Below are positions 57,880 through 64,000 of a stretch of DNA of 64,000 nucleotides, one piece after another. The position numbers and the translations under genes are program-made. Position 1 is the stretch's first letter, and each line of letters opens with the position of its first letter. A model generated the notes under the pieces. That model searched no databases. It saw nothing but the letters and a program-made list of their open reading frames with translations, and was not told where the DNA came from. The DNA comes from an uncultured Flavobacteriales bacterium. Lineage in GTDB: Bacteria > Bacteroidota > Bacteroidia > Flavobacteriales_D > Crocinitomicaceae. Location: the NCBI GenBank assembly GCA_903935095.1, contig CAIZQH010000003.1, forward strand, positions 124,001 to 188,000, given 5' to 3'.

Positions 57880-59886
57880 TTATTCTAAGTAAAGCTGAAT
57901 CCCATATTGGGAATCCACGCTATAGTCGAAGGTGATGGTCTGGGATCCTGAAATTCCTTTGAGGAAACTCCAGGTGATAATTCCCGTTTTTTCATCTACT
58001 TTACCATCTACTAAATCTCCTTGTTTCACTTTAATGTCCTCTTGATTGGACATAGGGAATTGGTCCTTCACAATCAACGGAATCATTGCTCCACCGTTAT
58101 TTTTAATCTTAATCTCCCAAGTCACATCGAATTTTTGACGTGATCCGATCGTTTTAATCTTCGATTTTTCTTTTACACGTGTGCGCTCGATACTGATTTT
58201 ACTGTCCTTTCCGAAAGAGAACGAAAGGGTGTCTTTGGTTGAATTTACATCCAAAAAGGATTTCCCCATGAACGTGCCGTCGAAGTAAATATTGGACTCA
58301 CCGCTCAATAAATTCAATTTCTCCCATCCAACAACCTGTGCGGATAAATACACACTAGGGTCAATTTTAGGAACAACGTGGTACTCATAGGACGCAGGTA
58401 ATTCATGCGTAGCTATACTTACACGGTGGTCCATGCCATCCGAAGGAATGGACATCTTCGATTGAATCGCATACTCCACACGCAAGTCTTTTTTAGTGAT
58501 GGTTGTCGCAACAGCGTTTGCTTTATATCCAGCAGTTTCGTTTTTGAACTCCATTTTGCGTTTTTTTCCAATTTGGACCCCCGGCACAGATTGCATCATA
58601 TCTGCTACTCTCACAGGCATTCGGGCAATGTCTTGTCTCGAGATGGTATTACTTTCAGAAGTTACTTGAATGCCATCGATGTAGTAGTCATCTGCTTCTG
58701 TACGTGATCCACGAATCATTACTTCTTCTAAATTTACTTCCTGCGGTTCCAAGAAAAATTTCAAATACGTAGAAGTAATTTGTTGTTGAGCGTTATTGTA
58801 TCCGACAAAACTAGCATTTACATAATTTTCTCCTTTAGGAATGGTCAGTTCGAACTTTCCATCGAAGTCCGTTACGGCTGCTATGTTTGGATTATTCGCA
58901 AATTGAACACGTGCAAACGGAAGCGCTTCTCCAGTGGAGGCATCAATCACTTCTCCTCTTAACTTTTCTCCCGCGTAAACGACTTGTGGTAAGTTTCTCG
59001 TTGTTTGTGTCTTTTGCTGCGGATAATTGTTGTAGTAGATAATCCACGGTTGCAAAGTGGGTTCTTGCGCATTTTCGTAGGGATCGTTCGTCGAAAGCAC
59101 TAAGTCCACATTTTTCCATTCGATACCGGTGGTTTGACTCACATTTGCTTTGGCTTCTAGGCGAACAGGTTTTCCGATACCGTCGCTGCGCATGTCATAA
59201 TAGGCTTTCCACGTAGCATTTGGACTGATGTAATTGAATTGAAATCCAGCGGTGCAAGATTTGTTCACATCGACTTCTACCACTACTTCGGAATAATTAA
59301 TGACTGGTTTCGAACGCTGACTGATAATCTCTTGCTCGATTTGATTCATTTTCTTTTGAAGGTCCTCCAATTCAGCATAGATAGCGGTCTCACGAGTGAT
59401 GACTTCCGTTAGTTTCGTATGCATAAACAAATACGCTTCTTTCAACTCTGTGATTTTTAGTCCTTGGTCTTGTCCTTTTAAGTCGCGGTTTTGCAGCAAC
59501 AGGTTTTTATCCATTTCAAGAATCACATATTCATCGCGCAAGGCTTGATCTTTCTTGTAAAGCACTTCTTTTTTTACATTCAAGGCATGAATCTCTTCAT
59601 TGCTGATTTTTAAATCCTCAAAATTCTTTCGTGTCCGAACAGAAAGAATCGTCACATCACCCTGGGCTTTCACTTGTACCGTATTCGGATCAATAAAATC
59701 TGTCAACTTTTGAAAAACGATGTCCTGACGACCCATTTGTAAGTCAATGTTTGCTTCGTGTTGAACTTGTGCACCGGTAAAAAACACCACCACTTTTTTG
59801 ATGGGTGCTACGGAGTTAATTTCTTTTTGCGCTTTTGCACTAAAGAAACTACATCCAAGGAGTATACTTGCAATGATTCTTTTCAT
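57880..59886 (-). CDS. DUF4139 (MuiA-like) protein with inserted CarboxypepD_reg and plug-like segment
   Basis: A 668-residue exported protein (signal ending near FFSAKAQ). The N-terminal DUF4140 part (KVVVFFTGAQVQHEANIDLQ) leads into a coiled coil (~100-195). DUF4139 begins with NKSCTAGFQFNYISPNATWK and ends with TWEIKIKNNGGAMIPLIVKD. Between its halves, residues ~305-440, sit a CarboxypepD_reg domain (EVIDASTGEALPFARVQFAN) and a plug-like piece (DYYIDGIQVTSESNTISRQD, then VADMMQSVPGVQIGKK). Such insertion also occurs in some Bacteroidota relatives, from memory. Possible envelope role; molecular function unknown. Confidence 0.82.
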   Translation of the reverse strand: MKRIIASILLGCSFFSAKAQKEINSVAPIKKVVVFFTGAQVQHEANIDLQMGRQDIVFQKLTDFIDPNTVQVKAQGDVTILSVRTRKNFEDLKISNEEIHALNVKKEVLYKKDQALRDEYVILEMDKNLLLQNRDLKGQDQGLKITELKEAYLFMHTKLTEVITRETAIYAELEDLQKKMNQIEQEIISQRSKPVINYSEVVVEVDVNKSCTAGFQFNYISPNATWKAYYDMRSDGIGKPVRLEAKANVSQTTGIEWKNVDLVLSTNDPYENAQEPTLQPWIIYYNNYPQQKTQTTRNLPQVVYAGEKLRGEVIDASTGEALPFARVQFANNPNIAAVTDFDGKFELTIPKGENYVNASFVGYNNAQQQITSTYLKFFLEPQEVNLEEVMIRGSRTEADDYYIDGIQVTSESNTISRQDIARMPVRVADMMQSVPGVQIGKKRKMEFKNETAGYKANAVATTITKKDLRVEYAIQSKMSIPSDGMDHRVSIATHELPASYEYHVVPKIDPSVYLSAQVVGWEKLNLLSGESNIYFDGTFMGKSFLDVNSTKDTLSFSFGKDSKISIERTRVKEKSKIKTIGSRQKFDVTWEIKIKNNGGAMIPLIVKDQFPMSNQEDIKVKQGDLVDGKVDEKTGIITWSFLKGISGSQTITFDYSVDSQYGIQLYLE

Positions 59887-59946
59887 AATTTGATTATTTA
59901 TTTCTTACTTAAGATGCGCGTACAACAGTAAATCCACAAGGTTCAA

Positions 59947-61314
59947 TTATTTCATAAATGGAAAGGACTTCCCGTTTAAATCCATTTGGAAAATATTGTA
60001 ATTAAAAAGCCCGTCAAGCTCACTTAAGCTCGCCATGACGGCCTTACCCAATGAAGGATAATATTGGAAATGTGTATCGTCGTTTACGGTGTTAAACGCA
60101 GCACCTAGATTGACAGGATTAGACCATTGATTTCCATTTCGCTTGCAAAAATACACATCGTATCCACCCATTCCTGGCAAGGCATCTGAGCTGAAAAACA
60201 ACAAGCTTCCATCTTCCGTAATAAACGGTGTTGTTTCTCGTCCCGTTGTATTGATGAAATCAGGCAATGCGACCACACTTTCTCCCCAGACGCCATTCGT
60301 TTCAGTAGCAACGAATAAATCAGTCAGACTTTTTTCAGCTCGACGGTCTGATACGAAATAAAGTTCACGTTTGTACGTGTATTCATCGACTATAAAGGTA
60401 TCCGTCATGCAAGCGGATCCATCAAAGAAACTTGTGTTGACACCAGGGATTTTTACCATTTTTTGTTCATCCCATGTAAAAGGTTGTTCAGCACTTAATT
60501 CGAAAATCTCAGAACTTTCTGTCGTTTTTTCTTTGGAAGCGGACGTATTTAATGTCCCATAGGCGTGCATTCCATCTGAAAGTACACAATTCAAGGCATC
60601 AAATCCTTCCGTATTCCAATCTTGTTCTTCTGAATAAGTGATTTTGTATGATTTCGTAGTGTCGTTCCAAAAGGAAAAATAGATGTCCTCAAAATAACTT
60701 TGATCCTCAGGATTCACATTATCTCCTTTTGCATCTGGATTTTTTGCCGTGAAATAAAGTGCTTGTCCATTGTGTGTTAATATCGGCGCATATTCGTCAT
60801 ATTTCGTATTGATTTCAGTCAAGGCCATACGCATGGAAACAATCCCTTTTTCTTGCTCTTTTTTTGCGAACTTACTTTGCTCAAGCAGAACTGGGATATT
60901 GTATTCTTTAGCTAATTTTTCTCCAATCAGTTTCGTGCATTTTTCATAATTTGAAATGGCAGTATCTAAATGACACAAATTGTGATGTATTTGTCCCGCA
61001 AGCAAATGCAAGTCACCATTTAACTTTTTATCATTCAAACGCAACGCGGTTCCAACATGTGTTTCCGCTTCGTAAAAGCTTTTTAACTCGAATTCAACAC
61101 TCGCCAAATAATACAAAGCTCTGGCTGAGCTTGGATTAAACACACAGGCCTGTTTGAAGGTCATGAAAGCATCGCTCGTACCACCTAACTTGTATTGTTC
61201 AATTCCCTTTTCCACCATTCTAGAGGAGCTTAGGCGCTTGAAAAAACCAACCTTTGTTTGTGTAAATGATAGGCTTGTAAGGAACGTAAAGACCGTGAGG
61301 GCAACTGTTTTCAT
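59947..61314 (-). CDS. TPR plus PD40 repeat periplasmic protein without OmpA domain
   Basis: A 455-residue exported protein (signal VFTFLTSLSFTQ). TPR-like helices span ~30-140 (FMTFKQACVFNPSSARALYY, ETHVGTALRLNDKKLN). Then come PD40 beta-propeller motifs: YAPILTHNGQALYFTAKNPD, KRELYFVSDRRAEKSLTDLF, TTPFITEDGSLLFFSSDALP and YPSLGKAVMASLSELDGLFN. This is the front part of PorE-like and OmpA-family proteins, but the C-terminal OmpA peptidoglycan-binding domain is absent and the frame ends normally. A scaffold role is likely; partner unknown. Confidence 0.8.
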   Translation of the reverse strand: MKTVALTVFTFLTSLSFTQTKVGFFKRLSSSRMVEKGIEQYKLGGTSDAFMTFKQACVFNPSSARALYYLASVEFELKSFYEAETHVGTALRLNDKKLNGDLHLLAGQIHHNLCHLDTAISNYEKCTKLIGEKLAKEYNIPVLLEQSKFAKKEQEKGIVSMRMALTEINTKYDEYAPILTHNGQALYFTAKNPDAKGDNVNPEDQSYFEDIYFSFWNDTTKSYKITYSEEQDWNTEGFDALNCVLSDGMHAYGTLNTSASKEKTTESSEIFELSAEQPFTWDEQKMVKIPGVNTSFFDGSACMTDTFIVDEYTYKRELYFVSDRRAEKSLTDLFVATETNGVWGESVVALPDFINTTGRETTPFITEDGSLLFFSSDALPGMGGYDVYFCKRNGNQWSNPVNLGAAFNTVNDDTHFQYYPSLGKAVMASLSELDGLFNYNIFQMDLNGKSFPFMK

Positions 61315-61528
61315 AGCGTGTATTTTATACAAAAGAAGGCAAATTGTGGATGCTGAAAAAGCATGTATTCGGCTTCTTCTCAGCCTTTGATTGTTAAAAA
61401 CTTACAAAATCAAGGATAAAGTCAATATATTTGGGATAGTAGATAATTTCGTTTGAATAGTTGAATGTCCTCAAGAATTATTTATGGTCTAACCGAAGAA
61501 AAATGTACTGGAATGAACTCGCATTAAG

Positions 61529-62395
61529 ATGAATATGAAAACCTTATTTTCCTTACTTACGTCTATTTCTTTGCTTTCATCATGTGGTGGAGGAAAGGCA
61601 AGTGCACAAGATACCGTGGTAGATTATTCCAATTGGACTACCTTAACCAAAGGAATGGAATTCCGTGAAATGAAGGCTCCGAAGCAATCGCCCATCGGTG
61701 ATTCGAAGATTTCTATTTTAAGAATGGATAGAGGACTGTTTGATTTCAATATTTTCAGTGCAACTAAATATGATAGCTTGCCGAGAGATTTACATAATTG
61801 GGCAGATACCTTTGATTTAAATGTCGTATTTAATGCCGGAATGTATAATCTATCGAAACCTTTGAAAAGTCGGGCTTATTTAAAGTCTGGGGACCATTTT
61901 AATAATGGAACGGTCATTGAGAATTTCAATTTGATGTTAGCCATGAGTCCCACCGTGAAAAAACGAGAAAATGTGGAAATTCTCGATTTAACCTGTGAGA
62001 ACTTTAATCAAATGAATAGTGAGTTTAATGCCTACGCTCAGGGACTTCGAATGATTGACTGTAATGGAAATCCCATGTTTTGGAAAAAGAAAATTCAATC
62101 TTGCAGTATGCTTATTGCTGCGGAAGGCGGGGATGGGAAATTCTATTTGATTTTCTGCCGCTCGCCTTATACGCACAATCAAATGATTCAGTTTATGGTG
62201 GATATGCCTTATGGTTTGCGAAATGCGATTTATCTGGAAGGTGGACCAGAAACGAGTTTATTGATTGATGTAAATGGATATTGCATTGAAAAAGTAGGTA
62301 GTTGGGTTTCCACCACCTGGGAGAGCGATGAAAATGATCATTTCTGGCGTTTACCGAATGTTGTAGGTGTAAAAAAACTCATCGAAACGAAATAG
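61529..62395 (+). CDS. Phosphodiester glycosidase family (NAGPA domain) lipoprotein
   Basis: A 288-residue protein with a lipoprotein signal (SISLLSSCGGGKAS, lipobox Cys near residue 20). The NAGPA domain contains SILRMDRGLFDFNIFSATKY, LNVVFNAGMYNLSKPL, MLIAAEGGDGKFYLIFCRSP and AIYLEGGPETSLLIDVNG, the usual core motifs with acidic and Gly-rich catalytic elements. Family members cleave phosphodiester-linked sugars, for instance in glycan or teichoic-acid turnover. Substrate unknown. Either ATG 61529 or the one two codons later could start it. Confidence 0.87.
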   Translation: MNMKTLFSLLTSISLLSSCGGGKASAQDTVVDYSNWTTLTKGMEFREMKAPKQSPIGDSKISILRMDRGLFDFNIFSATKYDSLPRDLHNWADTFDLNVVFNAGMYNLSKPLKSRAYLKSGDHFNNGTVIENFNLMLAMSPTVKKRENVEILDLTCENFNQMNSEFNAYAQGLRMIDCNGNPMFWKKKIQSCSMLIAAEGGDGKFYLIFCRSPYTHNQMIQFMVDMPYGLRNAIYLEGGPETSLLIDVNGYCIEKVGSWVSTTWESDENDHFWRLPNVVGVKKLIETK

Positions 62396-62609
62396 CACCC
62401 ATTTACTGATAACAATCATGTTCTTATGTGACTTCTCTTATGTATATATTTCGAACTGTATCGCACCTTTGTATTGTTCAACGGAACATAGCAAATAGTG
62501 ATACTGAATGAAACTTACCAATCAATCGACGGTAGAAAATTCACAATCAAGAGGAACATTCAGAGCATCGGTTTAGTAAACAATTTCTTTCCTCTTATAT
62601 TCAGTAGGT

Positions 62610-62638
62610 AAAAGCCACTTTTTCGAGTGGCTTTTGTT
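62610..62638. terminator. Terminator between lipoprotein and SDR genes
   Basis: AAAAGCCACT and AGTGGCTTTT form a 10-bp stem around TTTTTCG with a T-run after it. It serves the lipoprotein gene on the plus strand and may also help stop the convergent SDR operon. The gap 62396-62609 shows nothing else identifiable. Confidence 0.85.
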
Positions 62639-62663
62639 TTTTAACGAAATTAATTGAGGGTAA

Positions 62664-63314
62664 TCAGCGAACCATTTCTTGGTATCGTTGAACATGTACC
62701 CCTTCAACTTCTTTACCGAGTGTATGTAACATCGATTTTGCAATCGTCTCTACACGAATGCTGTGGTATTCACTTTTTGAAAGTAAATGCAGACCTTCAA
62801 AAAACAACATTAATTTTTGTGAAAGAAATTCAAGTGGACGCGATTCTGTTCTTGAACCAATCAGCATCGAAGGTTGATATATGTAGCAATTGTCAAAATT
62901 CAATTCCTTCATGGCTTCTTCAATCTCTCCTTTTAGTTTCGAGTAGAAAATACGAGATGTGGTAGATGCCCCAATGGCACTGATTAAATGTACAGTTGGA
63001 AACCCATTTTCTTTGGCTAACGTAGCCATGCCAATATTAATTCCAAAATCAATCTTGCGGTAATCAGTTAAATCAGGTGTTTTTTTACGTGTGGTTCCAA
63101 CACAACAATAAATAATATCACCAATCACGTGCTCTTTTAAAAGTGAGAAATCACTGAAATCCGTAGTGATTTGCGTTACTTTTTTGGGTAAATCGGCTAT
63201 CGGTTTTCGTACAAAAATGCGAATTTGTGTCACCTCTGGCTCACCAATTAATTTCTGTAGTAAAGCGTTTCCCGTTAGGCCAGTAGCACCAACAATCACA
63301 ACTGATTTCCCCAT
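62664..63314 (-). CDS. NAD(P)-binding oxidoreductase (atypical SDR, HTATIP2-like)
   Basis: A 216-residue Rossmann-fold protein. KSVVIVGATGLTGNALLQKL has the G-x-x-G-x-x-G cofactor loop; DIIYCCVGTTRKKTPDLTDY and VHLISAIGASTTSRIFYSKL follow the pattern of the HTATIP2/YwnB-like atypical SDR group with Y-S-K. Substrate unknown. ATG 63314 overlaps the stop of the upstream hydrolase gene by one base (TAATG), so I prefer it to a start seven codons upstream. Confidence 0.87.
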   Translation of the reverse strand: MGKSVVIVGATGLTGNALLQKLIGEPEVTQIRIFVRKPIADLPKKVTQITTDFSDFSLLKEHVIGDIIYCCVGTTRKKTPDLTDYRKIDFGINIGMATLAKENGFPTVHLISAIGASTTSRIFYSKLKGEIEEAMKELNFDNCYIYQPSMLIGSRTESRPLEFLSQKLMLFFEGLHLLSKSEYHSIRVETIAKSMLHTLGKEVEGVHVQRYQEMVR

Positions 63315-64000
63315 TATTTCAATGATTTTATCCAAGTTAAAATATCTGTCATGACGATTGAACTCATACTTGTTTCAATCGTCGCATATTCCATGACATC
63401 ACATTTGATGCATGGCTGTAAAAGGTGATTCAAATCGTCGTATGCTTTGAATGTTGAACGTGTTAAGGTATTTGGATTCATGGATTTCTTGAATCCAGTT
63501 TGACTTTCTTCCCAACGGACTTGAATGTCCTTTTTTCCGTTGATAATGAGCATGGGTAAATCCACCGTTTTTAGGTAGTCAGCCGCTTGATAACTCAGAA
63601 ATTCTTTCGCCCATTCACTGTTGATGAACACACTCATTTCTGTAGCCACGTCATTCATCGTTTTATCTTCTTTGAAGGAGGATGGTAGTTTCTCCCATAC
63701 ATTGGATAACCAAATTTCATAATCCTTCAAAAAGGAAACCGTTTCCTTCTTTAATACAATGTTGGAGGCCTCCTCGAATAAACGGGCATTCCATTTTGCT
63801 TCCTCTTCACTCATTCCAGATGCAATGGGAATGTCGTATTGTTGGTGAACCAACACATCTTTCCCATTTGTCCCAACGGATGCGGATTCAATTAAGAAGC
63901 TAATTTCTTTTTGTTGTGCAGCTGCTCGAAGCCCAATAATTCCACCCTCGGAGTGACCATAAATACCAATTGGATGTCCGGGATATTTTTTATTCAGGTA
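63314..64000 (-). CDS. Alpha/beta hydrolase, N-terminus beyond window edge
   Basis: The leftward frame is open to the right edge, so the protein is at least 228 residues. Near the edge the sequence reads PGHPIGIYGHSEGGIIGLRA, with the nucleophile elbow G-H-S-E-G; MLIINGKKDIQVRWEESQTG provides the acid and AYDDLNHLLQPC the histidine, so the triad is complete. It resembles Bacteroidota esterase/lipase-type hydrolases that often have an N-terminal extra domain, here unseen. Translationally coupled to the SDR gene; substrate unknown. Confidence 0.85.
   Translation of the reverse strand, partial: YLNKKYPGHPIGIYGHSEGGIIGLRAAAQQKEISFLIESASVGTNGKDVLVHQQYDIPIASGMSEEEAKWNARLFEEASNIVLKKETVSFLKDYEIWLSNVWEKLPSSFKEDKTMNDVATEMSVFINSEWAKEFLSYQAADYLKTVDLPMLIINGKKDIQVRWEESQTGFKKSMNPNTLTRSTFKAYDDLNHLLQPCIKCDVMEYATIETSMSSIVMTDILTWIKSLK

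Noticed and set aside
1..64000. tRNA, rRNA or known riboswitch
   Set aside because: Reading both strands by eye gave no cloverleaf with a TTCRA-type arm, no rRNA core sequences and no recognised riboswitch consensus; a covariance-model search would be needed to exclude small RNAs.

Overview
The window comes from a Bacteroidota genome, most likely Flavobacteriales and plausibly near Crocinitomicaceae/Fluviicola (the genus is inference). Supporting signs: a type IX secretion C-terminal sorting domain (33345-35069), a TonB-dependent receptor, DUF3078, DUF3089, DUF3127, DUF2141 and HYC_CC_PP family proteins, the bacillithiol gene bshB1, almost no Shine-Dalgarno sequences, and promoters with the Bacteroidota -7 box TAnnTTTG. 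No rRNA, tRNA, CRISPR array or complete insertion sequence was seen.

Region 1 (1-11331) is one tightly packed, strikingly AT-rich, rightward operon for O-antigen or exopolysaccharide assembly. It holds the end of a sugar aminotransferase, several GT2/GT4/CgeB-like glycosyltransferases, a membrane acyltransferase, an FkbM methyltransferase and a Wzy-like polymerase. Neighbours overlap or nearly touch. Region 2 (11374-29714) is less AT-rich and continues the surface-polysaccharide theme: an asparagine-synthase-like amidotransferase, three more glycosyltransferases, a NodU-type carbamoyltransferase, a WecA/MraY-type initiating transferase, Wza-like export lipoprotein, Wzc-like tyrosine kinase with a Tyr-Gly tail, an outer-membrane protein and Kdo transferase WaaA. 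Set among these are an AAA/DUF4143 ATPase with three palindromes at its promoter and a membrane-anchored kelch protein that may be a regulator. A MntA/HepT toxin-antitoxin pair follows (29805-30432).

Region 3 (30649-64000) is mainly core metabolism and envelope genes on both strands: purF, a T9SS cargo protein, a three-gene cysteine-rich/TonB/HMA metal cluster, bshB1, gcvP, recF with a DUF721 gene, a glutamate-semialdehyde dehydrogenase, coaE with a second DUF4143 ATPase, a methyltransferase with a ZIP transporter, fabD, truA, and several exported proteins, two of which carry TonB plug-like segments without a barrel.

The most unusual feature is non-coding. From about 13.16 to 38.79 kb most intergenic gaps are filled by mosaic blocks of short repeats. 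Six of the blocks are bounded on the left by GTGC-type 7-8-mer arrays and on the right by the inverted GCAC-type arrays. Inside lie small perfect palindromes and a larger multi-hairpin element (three copies, one fragment). Comparing copies shows precise gain or loss of 13-16 bp palindromes and of an 82-bp module flanked by ATAAA. The blocks touch, and often supply, stop codons of flanking genes, and in two glycosyltransferase genes they run into the 5' end, leaving no ATG/GTG/TTG start where one is expected. These blocks are absent from the AT-rich operon and from 39-64 kb.
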